A DNA stretch of 64,000 nucleotides from Bifidobacterium sp. GTDB taxonomy: Bacteria; Actinomycetota; Actinomycetes; Actinomycetales; Bifidobacteriaceae. Below are positions 52,963-63,872 of the stretch, one piece after another. Position 1 is the stretch's first letter, and each line of letters begins with the position of its first letter. The DNA lies in the NCBI GenBank assembly GCA_022649135.1, contig JALCNP010000008.1:35066-99065 (forward strand). The letters are read 5' to 3'. The notes beneath the pieces are model-generated. The model made no database searches. It was not told the DNA's origin and worked only from the letters and a program-made list of their open reading frames with translations. A program made the position numbers and the translations under genes.

Positions 52963-54585
52963 TCACGCCTCCGGCGTATAGGCGACGCGGTAGAGCGCAA
53001 GCAGCGTCTGGTTGAGGTTGAGGGGGAATCCGGTCAGACCCCGCCTATAGGCCGTCGTCACCCGATAGTTGAACAGCCAGTCGGCCGGGGCGTCCTCGCT
53101 GACGATTCGGGCGGCCTGCGCCAGATAGCCGGCGCTGCGCTTCGTGTCGACGGCGCTCATCGCCTCCTGGTAGAGCCGCCGGACCTGGGCGTTGTCATAG
53201 CCGAAATAGTAATCGGGATCGGCCCACTGGTAGAAATCATGGCTTTCGTTGTGGTCCACCAGGGAGAGGTCGTAGTCCTTGTTGGTGTAGACGTCCTGCA
53301 GCCACGTGGAGAACTCGACCATGGTGACCGTGAGGTCGATGCCGATTTTCCTCAGCTGGGAGCGCAGTTCGGTGCCGATCTCCGCACCGTAGGTGTTGGC
53401 ATAGGTCAGTCTCAGCCGCAGCGGGTTCTTCTCGCTGTACCCCGCCTGGGCCATCAGCCTGCGCGCCTTGGCGAGGTCGTGCGGGTACAGTCCCGTGAGA
53501 TTCTCGTATCCGGGGTCGAGCGAGGGTATGGGACCGCCGAGGGCGGCATCCGCCCCTCCCCGGGATGCGATGATCTGCGCATGATCGATCCCGTAGCGCA
53601 TGGCCTTTCTGACTCGCACATCCTTGACGCCGGCCGCGTGCATGTTGAACGCGAGGACGTATTTGTCGGTGTCGTCCCCCGCTTTGACCACGTACGTGCC
53701 GGAGTCCTTCTTCAGCGGGGCCGCAAGGTTCTCGGTGATGGGGGCGAGCACCTGGACGTCCCCCGACCGCAGGGCGTTGACGGCGGCGTTGTCGTCGGCG
53801 AAATAACGCACCACGATGGTGGGGGTCGTGGCCTTGTTCGCCCCCCAGTACCGGGGGTTGGCATGCAGAGTGATGGATGTGTTGGCGACGAATTTCGAGA
53901 TGGTGTAGGGTCCCGAGCCAACGGCCTGCGTCTTGGGATCGTATGAGGCACGCCTGTCGAAGACCAGACCCGCACGCCCCGACAGGCTCCACAGAAGATC
54001 GGAGTAGGGGGCGCTGAGCCGAAGCTGAACCGTATCGGGCCCCATGGCCCGTATCGAGGAGAAGTTTCGCAGAAGGTCGGCGTCCTGGTAGTGCTTGTCG
54101 ATCAACTGCTGGATGGACCATGCCACATCGTCGGCATCGAGTGCATCCCCGTTGGAGAAGCGCATGGAGTGGTGCAGGTGGAAGGTGTACGTCAGGCCGT
54201 CGGAGCTGACGCCCCAGCTTGCCGCGAGCGCCGGAGAGACCTCGTTGCGCGAGTTTCTGGAGACAAGGCCTTCGTATACGTTGCCGATCAGGATCTGGTC
54301 GAGGGCCGAGCCCGATTGCGTGCGGATATCGAGATTGGTGGGGGCCAGCTTCAATCCGATGCTGACGGTGGATGCGCGCGACTTCGGCGCCGGGGCCCGC
54401 CGCACGTTGACGGCGATCGCGGTGACGAGAACGGCCACCGCCGCGATCGCCGCGACGAGGATCCAGATCCGGCGGCGGGGCCCCCGACCCGCCGTCTTCG
54501 TCCGGGCGTTGAGAGTGTCGTCCGTGCTGGCGTGCGCCTGTCCATGCGCCGCATCATTGTTCGGTGAATAGTCCTGTCGAGACAT
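52963..54585 (-). CDS. Peptide/nickel ABC transporter substrate-binding protein, membrane-anchored
   Basis: This 540-residue family 5 binding protein starts at ATG 54585. A hydrophilic stretch of about 38 residues is followed by one hydrophobic helix (IWILVAAIAAVAVLVTAIAV) and no lipobox, so it seems anchored by an uncleaved helix. The binding domain has NVYEGLVSRN, SDGLTYTFHLHHSMRFSNGD and QAVGSGPYTISKF. It is the first gene of the operon. Its ligand (peptide, nickel or other) is not clear. Confidence 0.88.
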   Translation of the reverse strand: MSRQDYSPNNDAAHGQAHASTDDTLNARTKTAGRGPRRRIWILVAAIAAVAVLVTAIAVNVRRAPAPKSRASTVSIGLKLAPTNLDIRTQSGSALDQILIGNVYEGLVSRNSRNEVSPALAASWGVSSDGLTYTFHLHHSMRFSNGDALDADDVAWSIQQLIDKHYQDADLLRNFSSIRAMGPDTVQLRLSAPYSDLLWSLSGRAGLVFDRRASYDPKTQAVGSGPYTISKFVANTSITLHANPRYWGANKATTPTIVVRYFADDNAAVNALRSGDVQVLAPITENLAAPLKKDSGTYVVKAGDDTDKYVLAFNMHAAGVKDVRVRKAMRYGIDHAQIIASRGGADAALGGPIPSLDPGYENLTGLYPHDLAKARRLMAQAGYSEKNPLRLRLTYANTYGAEIGTELRSQLRKIGIDLTVTMVEFSTWLQDVYTNKDYDLSLVDHNESHDFYQWADPDYYFGYDNAQVRRLYQEAMSAVDTKRSAGYLAQAARIVSEDAPADWLFNYRVTTAYRRGLTGFPLNLNQTLLALYRVAYTPEA

Positions 54586-54696
54586 GGTTTCCCCTTGACG
54601 GTTTTCCTTGTATGACGGCTGCCCGCCCATCAGGGTCGTGCGCCACGGGCTATTCTAGCTCTATGATGGGAAATCACAACCGATTGAGGAGGCAAC

Positions 54697-55464
54697 ATGC
54701 TCGTCGCCGTTGACATAGGCAACACCAACATCGTGCTGGGTTTCATCGACGGGACCCGGATAGTCGGCACCTATCGCATCACCACGAAAGTGAACCACAC
54801 CTCGGACGAATACGGCCTGATGATCACCCAGTTCCTCGAGCTGAGCGGATTCACGCCCGAGGACGTCGCCGACGTGATCATCGCCTCCGTGGTTCCCAAG
54901 GTCATGCATTCGTTCCGTTCCAGCATCGTCAAGTTCCTCGACATCGATCCGATGGTCGTCGGCCCCGGAATACGCTCGGGGATCGGCATCCGACTGGACA
55001 ACCCGCGGTCGCTGGGGGCAGACTGCCTCGCGGACTGCGCCGGGGCGTTCTATTCATACGGGGGGCCCGCGCTGGTCGCCGATTTCGGGACTGCAACCAC
55101 GTTCAACTATGTCGACGCCACAGGCAACATCACCTGCGGGCTGGTGACCGCCGGCATCCGGACCGCGGCGGCGGCCCTCTGGGGGCAGACCGCCCAGCTT
55201 CCCGAAATCGAGATAACGCGCCCGCGCTCCATTCTGGCCACCGGCACGAAAACCGCCATGCAGGCGGGGCTGTACTATGATTTTCTCGGCGGGACGGAAC
55301 GCATCATCGAGCAGTACCACCAGGAGATAGGCGAGGAATTCACCGTGATCGCCACGGGCGGACTGGGCAGCATCGTCAAGGACGACATCTCGCTCATCGA
55401 CGTGTACGATCCCGATCTGATCTTCAAGGGCATGGAGCATATCTATCGGCAGAACGTGCGGTAG
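54697..55464 (+). CDS. coaX: Type III pantothenate kinase
   Basis: This 255-residue ASKHA-fold kinase starts with LVAVDIGNTNIVLGFIDG, the phosphate-binding loop. It contains NPRSLGADCLADCAGA, VADFGTATTFNYVDATGN and GGLGSIV, all CoaX motifs. It phosphorylates pantothenate in the first step of coenzyme A synthesis and usually needs a monovalent cation. It is preceded by GAGGAGG. It runs toward the sugar-binding gene, with 17 bases between the stops. Confidence 0.95.
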   Translation: MLVAVDIGNTNIVLGFIDGTRIVGTYRITTKVNHTSDEYGLMITQFLELSGFTPEDVADVIIASVVPKVMHSFRSSIVKFLDIDPMVVGPGIRSGIGIRLDNPRSLGADCLADCAGAFYSYGGPALVADFGTATTFNYVDATGNITCGLVTAGIRTAAAALWGQTAQLPEIEITRPRSILATGTKTAMQAGLYYDFLGGTERIIEQYHQEIGEEFTVIATGGLGSIVKDDISLIDVYDPDLIFKGMEHIYRQNVR

Positions 55465-55481
55465 AGGCATCGGGGACGGAC

Positions 55482-56876
55482 CTACCGCACGGTGAAGCCC
55501 TGGTTCACCCCGTACTCCTCCATGTCCTTCTGCCACAGGGCGATGCCGTCGCGCAAGGTGACCTTCTGCCCCGGATCCTGCGGAAGCGTTATGGCGCTGC
55601 CGTCGGGGTTCGTCAGCCCCTCGTCGATCTCACGCTGCGCCTGCTGCAGGCTTTTGGCCGCGTTGGACCACTGGTAGGCGGTTCCCACCGTGTTGTGGAA
55701 GTCGCTGCGGGCGTAGACCTCGAACGGCAGATACTGGTATCCGACGGACACGTTCTTCGCCGCTTCGGAGAGCACCTCGTTGAAGGCCTGCCCGCCGAAA
55801 TAGGGTACGTCTATGCCCCGGGAATCCCGGATCGTTGTCTTCTTCAGAAACTGAGAGGAGGCCAGGGTGGCGTTATCCGCGGGGAAGGCCCCTCCATCGA
55901 CCCTCATTCGTATGCCTTCGCGGCTGTGGCACACATAGTCGACGAAGCGGTATGCGGCGTCGGGCTTCCTGGAGGACCGCAGGACGCCCAGGGCGGACCC
56001 GCCGTCCTCGGCATTGCCGCGAGCCCCATTCGACGTCGGCATCTGGGCTACCTTCCACAGACCGGCCGTTCCCGGCACGTCGGACAGCAGCATGGACGGC
56101 ATCCAGGCCCCGGCGAAAACCGAGGCGACCGAACCGGAGCCCAGCTCGCGCTTCCACCTGTCGCTCCACGTGGCCGTATGCGTGTCGATGAGATCCTCGT
56201 CGATCATCTTCTGCCAGAAGGCCGTGAACTTCCTGGTCCCCGGATCGTCGGCGAGGTTGACCGTCACGGTTTTTCCGTCGTTCGACGTGTGGTAGGGCCT
56301 TCCGCCGGCGAGCCAGATCATGGCGTTGTAGAAGCTTGCGTCGCCAGCGTCCGCCGCGATGTACACGCCTATGGATTTGAGCTTCTTCGCGGCATTGTAG
56401 TAGTCCTTCCACGTTCGGATCGTGGACCCGTCGATGCCGACCTGGTCGAGCACGCTTTGGTTGTAGAAGAAGGCCATGGGCCCCGAATCCATCGGAAGAC
56501 CGTACACACGTCCGTTGAGATGCACCGAGGACCATGTGCCCGGGGTGTAGAACCCCGCATCCCCCGAGGCCTTCGATGTCAGGTCAAGGAGCTGCCCGCT
56601 CACCGCGTACTGCGGCAGGGCGAAGTATTCGAGCTGAACCACGTCCGGCATCTCGTAGCCATCCTGGATGGCCGTGTTGAGGTTCTCGTACCCGCTTGAA
56701 TCCTTGATGACCACCCTGATGTCGGGGTTCGCCTTCTCGAAGCTTCTGGCGACGGCCTTCATGCTCGGCTCCCACGACCACACCGTGACGACCGTACGGT
56801 CGTCGGAGCTGCACCCGACGGTGGCGAATATCATGATCACCGCAAGGATCGACGCCAGCGTTCGCCTGATTGTCAT
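55482..56876 (-). CDS. Sugar ABC transporter substrate-binding lipoprotein 1
   Basis: This 464-residue family 1 binding protein has a signal peptide and lipobox (FATVGC, Cys about 22). The mature part shows VVTVWSWEPSMKAVARSFEK, YFALPQYAVSGQLLDLTSKA and YGLPMDSGPMAFFYN. It is clearly paralogous to the next gene upstream, sharing order and many identical blocks. No permease gene is adjacent to it. The neighbouring GH51 gene suggests an arabinose-containing oligosaccharide. Confidence 0.9.
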   Translation of the reverse strand: MTIRRTLASILAVIMIFATVGCSSDDRTVVTVWSWEPSMKAVARSFEKANPDIRVVIKDSSGYENLNTAIQDGYEMPDVVQLEYFALPQYAVSGQLLDLTSKASGDAGFYTPGTWSSVHLNGRVYGLPMDSGPMAFFYNQSVLDQVGIDGSTIRTWKDYYNAAKKLKSIGVYIAADAGDASFYNAMIWLAGGRPYHTSNDGKTVTVNLADDPGTRKFTAFWQKMIDEDLIDTHTATWSDRWKRELGSGSVASVFAGAWMPSMLLSDVPGTAGLWKVAQMPTSNGARGNAEDGGSALGVLRSSRKPDAAYRFVDYVCHSREGIRMRVDGGAFPADNATLASSQFLKKTTIRDSRGIDVPYFGGQAFNEVLSEAAKNVSVGYQYLPFEVYARSDFHNTVGTAYQWSNAAKSLQQAQREIDEGLTNPDGSAITLPQDPGQKVTLRDGIALWQKDMEEYGVNQGFTVR

Positions 56877-56948
56877 GCCCGACTCCTTTGCATCATGCTC
56901 GAGTCTACGGCATGGCCCGGTAAAAGGACGTCATGGCGTCATGAACGA

Positions 56949-56982
56949 GGCCACGCCCCCGCGGGACGGCGGGGGCGTGGCC
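56949..56982 (-). terminator. Terminator after sugar-binding lipoprotein 2
   Basis: A perfect 14-bp GC-rich stem (GGCCACGCCCCCGC and its complement) with a 6-base loop lies between the two binding-protein genes. It is 20 bases past the stop of the 57002-58339 gene, so the pair is not a simple operon. Confidence 0.85.
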
Positions 56983-57001
56983 GATGCGGCGCAAACCGGG
57001 G

Positions 57002-58339
57002 CTACTTGACGGTGTATCCCTGCTGCTGCGCATATTTGTCAAGATTCTTCTGCCACGCCGCAACGCCCTGCTGCAGGGTGAGGGACTTCCCCGTGTAGGC
57101 CGCCCCGGTGTTGTCCGAGAACACGCCTCGGGCGTACACCTCGAACGGCAGGAACTTGTACCCGGTCACCACGTCCGCCGCCGCCTTGGCCAGAACCTTG
57201 TTGTACTGCTGGCCACCGAAGTACTCGTTCTTCGCGCCCTTGGCGTCGACCATCGCCGTCTGGTCAAGGAAGTCCTTCGATGCGAGCGACTCGTTGTCGG
57301 CGGGGAAGGCCCCCGCATCGACGCGTGTCTTCACGCCCGTGGCGTTGTGGCATGCGTATTCCATGAACTTGTATGCCGCCTTGACCTTCGCCGAATCCTT
57401 GGACTTCACGATGGCCAGCGAGGATCCACCGTTTTCGGCGTTTTCGGTGCCGCCCTTCTTCCACGTGGGCATCTGGGCGACGCGCCATTTTCCGGAACCG
57501 TCGGGCGCGCCGGTCAGCAGGTTGTAGGGCATCCACGCTCCGGTGAGAAGGGACGCTATCGAGCCATCGTTCAGACCCTTGTTCCAGTCATCGGACCATC
57601 CGGCGGTCTTGGTGTCGATCAGGCCTTCGCTGATCATCTTCTGCCAATAGCCCGTCCACTTCTGCACACCCTTGTCCCCGGTGAGGTTGATGGTCACGTT
57701 CTTGCCGTCGGCGCTGGTCGAGAAGGGTTTGGCCCCGGCCTGCCACGTCATGGAATCGAAGAATCCCGCATCTCCCGAATCGGAGGTGATGTACGAACCG
57801 GTGGCGCGAATCTTCTTCGCCGCCTGGTAGAACTCGTCCCATGTGGTCGGGACCGAGGTCACGCCGGCCTTGTCAAAGACGTCCTTGTTGTAGAAGAAGG
57901 CCATGGGGCCCGAATCGAGCGGCAGGGCATAGACGCCCCCGTTGATGTGCACCGAGCTCCATGTGCCCGGCGTGAAGAACGTCTTGTACGACGAGGCGCC
58001 AAGATCCGCCAGATTCTCAACATTCTGACGGATGACATACTCCGGCAGGGCATAGTATTCGATCTGCGCGATGTCGGGCGCCCCCTTCCCCGCGGACATG
58101 GCGTTGTTCAGGGCGGTGTACTCCTCCTTGTTGGTTCCCGCGTTGGTGACCTTGACCTTGATGGTGGGATTCGCCTTCTCGAACGCCGCGACGGTCCGGG
58201 GCAGAGTCGAATCCCAGGACCACACCAGGATGTTCGTCGTGCCGTGCGCCGAGGTGCCACTGCCGCCGCCGCAGGCGGCCAGCGGCACGATCATCGCCGC
58301 GGCGCCGATCATGGCGACCACTCGCTTATCAAACTTCAT
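57002..58339 (-). CDS. Sugar ABC transporter substrate-binding lipoprotein 2
   Basis: This 445-residue family 1 binding protein starts at ATG 58339 with GGAG 5-6 bases upstream and has a lipobox (VPLAAC, Cys about 23). The mature part contains NILVWSWDSTLPRTVAAFEK, YYALPEYVIRQNVENLADLG and YALPLDSGPMAFFYN, closely matching lipoprotein 1. It is divergent from GH51 across a 190-bp region that holds a LacI-like operator. This suggests joint control and arabino-oligosaccharide uptake. Confidence 0.92.
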   Translation of the reverse strand: MKFDKRVVAMIGAAAMIVPLAACGGGSGTSAHGTTNILVWSWDSTLPRTVAAFEKANPTIKVKVTNAGTNKEEYTALNNAMSAGKGAPDIAQIEYYALPEYVIRQNVENLADLGASSYKTFFTPGTWSSVHINGGVYALPLDSGPMAFFYNKDVFDKAGVTSVPTTWDEFYQAAKKIRATGSYITSDSGDAGFFDSMTWQAGAKPFSTSADGKNVTINLTGDKGVQKWTGYWQKMISEGLIDTKTAGWSDDWNKGLNDGSIASLLTGAWMPYNLLTGAPDGSGKWRVAQMPTWKKGGTENAENGGSSLAIVKSKDSAKVKAAYKFMEYACHNATGVKTRVDAGAFPADNESLASKDFLDQTAMVDAKGAKNEYFGGQQYNKVLAKAAADVVTGYKFLPFEVYARGVFSDNTGAAYTGKSLTLQQGVAAWQKNLDKYAQQQGYTVK

Positions 58340-58475
58340 TGTTCTCCTTTTCTCGTGATCTCATGGGATGGTGAAGCTTAACAATCACCAGTTGATCAAA
58401 TTCTCAACGCTGAGACCATTGTGAAACGACGCTAGACTTGTTGGGGCAACTCTTGTATCGTTTTAATGAATAATA

Positions 58476-58496
58476 GCATAAACATGATGTTTACGC
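58476..58496. promoter_or_regulatory. LacI-type operator upstream of GH51
   Basis: This is a 21-bp imperfect palindrome centred at 58486. The half sites are GCATAAACAT and ATGTTTACGC around a central G, differing at one symmetric position. It is AT-rich and about 35-55 bases before the GH51 start. It fits the operators of LacI-family sugar regulators; the LacI gene 2 kb away is the likely partner. Confidence 0.75.
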
Positions 58497-58529
58497 AAAC
58501 AAATATCGAGAACAATGAAGGCAGGATCC

Positions 58530-60143
58530 ATGGCACTCACCGAAAGACACATTTCACAGGAACCCGCCGGCGCGCAGGCAACCGACAGAACGGCACCGGC
58601 GACGAGCACGGCCGGTCACCTCGCCCCCGTCGCCGCGATACCGCCCCGGCTGTTCGGATCGTTCGTCGAGCACCTCGGCCGCTGCGTGTACGGGGGCATT
58701 TACGAGCCCGGCCACCCCACATCCGACCGGTATGGCTTCAGGAGCGACGTCATCGACCTGGTCAGGGAACTCGGGGTGACCTGCGTGCGCTACCCCGGTG
58801 GCAATTTCGTCTCCACCTACGCATGGGAGGACGGGACAGGCCCACGGGACGCCAGACCCATCCGCCGCGATCCGGCCTGGCACAGCACCGAAACGAACCA
58901 GGTCGGCATAGACGACTTCTACCGATGGAGCCAGGAGGCAGGCACGGAGATCATGCTCGCCGTCAACATGGGCACACGGGGGATCGCCGCGGCGCTCGAC
59001 GAACTCGAATACGTCAACGGGGCCGCCGGAACGACCCTGGCGGACCGCCGGATCAGCAACGGGATCACCGAGCCGATGGACATTCGAATGTGGTGCATAG
59101 GCAACGAGATGGACGGGCCATGGCAGGTGGGGCATATGACGGCGCAGGAATACGCCCGGGCCGTCGACAAGGTGGCCCACGCCATGAAACTCGCCGACTC
59201 GGGGCTGGAGCTCGTCGCCTGCGGATCGTCGAACGCCCACATGCCCACATTCGGCGAATGGGAGCGCACCGTTCTGACCACCGCCTACGACAATCTTGAT
59301 TTCGTGTCCTGCCATGCCTACTATTTCGAGCACGGGCATGCGGACCTGCAGGAGTTCCTCACCTCGTCGCAGGACATGGCCACCTTCATCGACACGGTCG
59401 CCGGCTGCGCGCGCGAGGCGAAGGAGGACAACGGCGGCACGCACGACATCGCGCTCTCCTTCGACGAATGGGGGGTGTGGTACAGCGACCGATGGAACAG
59501 AATCGAGGCCGAATGGAAGGCGAACGCGGCCGCCGTCCACCACGATCCATGGCCGAAGGCACCCCATCTGCTGGAGGACATCTACACGGTAGCCGACGCG
59601 GTGGTCGAGGGCTCCCTCATGATCGCCATGCTGAAGCGCTGCGACAGCGTCCGCTCGGCCTCGCGCGCCCAGCTTGTCAATGTTATCGCTCCCATCATGG
59701 CGGAGCCCAACGGGCCGGTATGGCGGCAGACGGTGTTCTATCCCTTCGCCGAAGCCGCCCACCATGCACGGGGAACGGCCTATGCGCCCAGGATCACGGG
59801 GCCCGTCGTTCACACCCGCGCGTATGGGGCCGTTCAGGCCGTGGACGCGGTGGTGACCTGGGACGAGGAAAGCCGCACCGGCCTCATCCTCGCGGTCAAC
59901 CGCGACGCCGCGGCGGAGCATCGACTCGACGTCGACTGCTCGACCCTTCCGGGAATCACCGATGACGGTCTTCACGCCACCCACGCCATTCAGCTGCATG
60001 ACGCCGATCCCTACAGAAGAAACACCGCGACCGCCCCGAACAGCGTCACCCCCTACGCCATTCACACCATCACCGGCACACCCGCGACACTGACATTCGA
60101 CATGCCCGCCATCTCGTGGACGGCCGTCCGCTTCACCGCATAG
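58530..60143 (+). CDS. GH51 alpha-L-arabinofuranosidase
   Basis: This 537-residue protein starts at ATG 58530 with AGGA just upstream (58515 would add five residues). It has the GH51 pattern LFGSFVEHLGRCVYGGIYEP, the acid/base Glu in WCIGNEMDGPWQ (about E193) and the nucleophile Glu in SFDEWGVWY (about E313), then a C-terminal beta domain. No signal peptide is present, so it acts inside the cell on imported oligosaccharides. It would remove arabinofuranosyl units from arabinoxylan- or arabinan-derived oligomers. Confidence 0.95.
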   Translation: MALTERHISQEPAGAQATDRTAPATSTAGHLAPVAAIPPRLFGSFVEHLGRCVYGGIYEPGHPTSDRYGFRSDVIDLVRELGVTCVRYPGGNFVSTYAWEDGTGPRDARPIRRDPAWHSTETNQVGIDDFYRWSQEAGTEIMLAVNMGTRGIAAALDELEYVNGAAGTTLADRRISNGITEPMDIRMWCIGNEMDGPWQVGHMTAQEYARAVDKVAHAMKLADSGLELVACGSSNAHMPTFGEWERTVLTTAYDNLDFVSCHAYYFEHGHADLQEFLTSSQDMATFIDTVAGCAREAKEDNGGTHDIALSFDEWGVWYSDRWNRIEAEWKANAAAVHHDPWPKAPHLLEDIYTVADAVVEGSLMIAMLKRCDSVRSASRAQLVNVIAPIMAEPNGPVWRQTVFYPFAEAAHHARGTAYAPRITGPVVHTRAYGAVQAVDAVVTWDEESRTGLILAVNRDAAAEHRLDVDCSTLPGITDDGLHATHAIQLHDADPYRRNTATAPNSVTPYAIHTITGTPATLTFDMPAISWTAVRFTA

Positions 60144-60170
60144 CCCCACGGCCGCGTTCCCGCCCCCTCC

Positions 60171-60254
60171 GCCACTCCCGAGGCGACGGGGGACGAAGGG
60201 AACCACCCGAATCTGGATAGCCCATCGCGCTCGCCACTCCCGAGGCGACGGGGG
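60171..60254. repeat. Direct 22-bp repeat pair between GH51 and lacI
   Basis: The sequence GCCACTCCCGAGGCGACGGGGG occurs at 60171-60192 and again, identical, at 60233-60254 (described by its first ten bases GCCACTCCCG and its end GACGGGGG). The copies are 62 bp apart and lie between convergent genes. Each could form a weak hairpin, so they may act in termination. Confidence 0.8.
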
Positions 60255-60329
60255 CGAAACCGCGTCTGACACCGTGTGCATGCCGAGGCGGCGGCCGTAC
60301 GGCGCCGTCGCGCGGCCGCCGGCCGCTCC

Positions 60330-61361
60330 TCAGACGGCCGGCGACGACTCCCTGAAAACCAGCGAGCAGGGGGCCTCGAGCATCCCGGCAGGGCCCCGGG
60401 AGCCCCGGGTTATCTGATCGATCACCGATTGCACCGCAATGCGGGCGATATCCCTTTTCCCCGGATCCACCGTGGTGAGGGAGGGCACCATATACGCCGA
60501 TTCGTCCACGTCGTCGAAGCCCACGACCCGGACATCCCCGGGGCATCGGATGCCGCTGACCCGAAGGCCCCGCAGAACGCCCCATGCCAGCCGATCGTTC
60601 AGCGCGAAGATGCCGTCGCACCGCGCCCCGTCGAGAATCATGCGCCGCACCGCCTCCGCGCCGTCCTCGCTTCCCCATCCGACCGTCTCGTATACCAGCT
60701 CCGGATCGTAGCCCATACCGGCCGAGGCGAGGGCGTCGCGATACCCCTCCGTGCGAATCTGACGGGACGACGCCTGCCCTTGGATGGCGCGAACCCCTCC
60801 CACGACGGCTATGCTTCGGCATCCGGCCGCGATGAGATGACTTGTCGCATCGTGCGCGGCGGTTCGATTGGCGATCACGACGTGCGTGACCTTGCGCGTG
60901 CACAGACGCTCCCCTAGCAGAACCAAGGGGTAATCGCCGTCCAGGACGTGCTCGTCGTCATCGTTCATCAACAGCGGACTGAAGATCAGACCGTCCGCCG
61001 CCCTGGTCCCCATCGACGCCACGCTGTCCAGCTCACGGTCACGGCTGTTGGTGGTCGACTCCACAATCACGCCGTATCCGTGGACGCGAGCCTCGGCGAG
61101 TATGTCCTCGGCAAGCTCCGAAAAATACATCTGCCGCAGATCGGGGATGGACAGCTTGAGCAGATGCGTCCTGCCGGAGCGCAGATTGCTGGCGACCGCA
61201 TTGACCTGATACCCCAAGCGGTCTATCGAATCGGCGATTCTCGCGCGCATGCCGGCCTTCATGTACGGACGGCCGTGAAGATAATTGGACACGGAGGAGA
61301 CGGAGACATCCGCATCCCTGGCCACATCGGCCATGGTCACCGTCGCCGTGTTCGCTTTCAT
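60330..61361 (-). CDS. LacI-family transcriptional regulator
   Basis: This 343-residue protein starts at ATG 61361. It has an N-terminal LacI helix-turn-helix (VTMADVARDADVSVSSVSNY), a hinge with GYQVNAVASNLRSGRT, and a periplasmic-binding-like sensor domain ending VGFDDVDESAYMVPSLTTVD. It lies between GH51 and GH42 genes and likely controls arabino- or galacto-oligosaccharide use. A terminator separates it from the GH42 gene upstream, so it should have its own promoter. Confidence 0.93.
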   Translation of the reverse strand: MKANTATVTMADVARDADVSVSSVSNYLHGRPYMKAGMRARIADSIDRLGYQVNAVASNLRSGRTHLLKLSIPDLRQMYFSELAEDILAEARVHGYGVIVESTTNSRDRELDSVASMGTRAADGLIFSPLLMNDDDEHVLDGDYPLVLLGERLCTRKVTHVVIANRTAAHDATSHLIAAGCRSIAVVGGVRAIQGQASSRQIRTEGYRDALASAGMGYDPELVYETVGWGSEDGAEAVRRMILDGARCDGIFALNDRLAWGVLRGLRVSGIRCPGDVRVVGFDDVDESAYMVPSLTTVDPGKRDIARIAVQSVIDQITRGSRGPAGMLEAPCSLVFRESSPAV

Positions 61362-61425
61362 GTCCCACCCCCTGCGTGATGTCACCTTCTGAGTATGTGT
61401 CTACACTTTACCCATCGGAAACGCA

Positions 61426-61470
61426 TTCGCGCGCCCCGGACCGGATGATCCCCGGTGAGGGGCGCGCGAA
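61426..61470 (-). terminator. Terminator between GH42 and lacI
   Basis: A perfect 12-bp stem (TTCGCGCGCCCC / GGGGCGCGCGAA) with a 21-base loop begins 29 bases past the GH42 stop on the minus strand. It should end the GH42 transcript before lacI. Confidence 0.8.
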
Positions 61471-61498
61471 AAGCGCCTGGCTCCATCATCGATCGCGT

Positions 61499-63607
<2,109 letters not shown>

Positions 63608-63872
63608 TCACCATCCACGCCCCGCGAGTATCCATCCGTCCGTCCGTCCGCATGTCCCTGGGTCGTTCGAACCGGGGACATGCGGCGGGCCGCAATCCCT
63701 GCGTGCCGGGCAGCGACGCGTTCTTCTTCGAACGACCCCAATTCGGCCGTTCCGCACCCGCCGCATCGGTTCCCGTCACGATGCGTCACGTCACCCGTGA
63801 CGCGCGAATGCCCCGGCGCGTATGGGACAATGCATCTCCGTACGAGCCAAGGGCATCCCCGCACCGGTTGTG

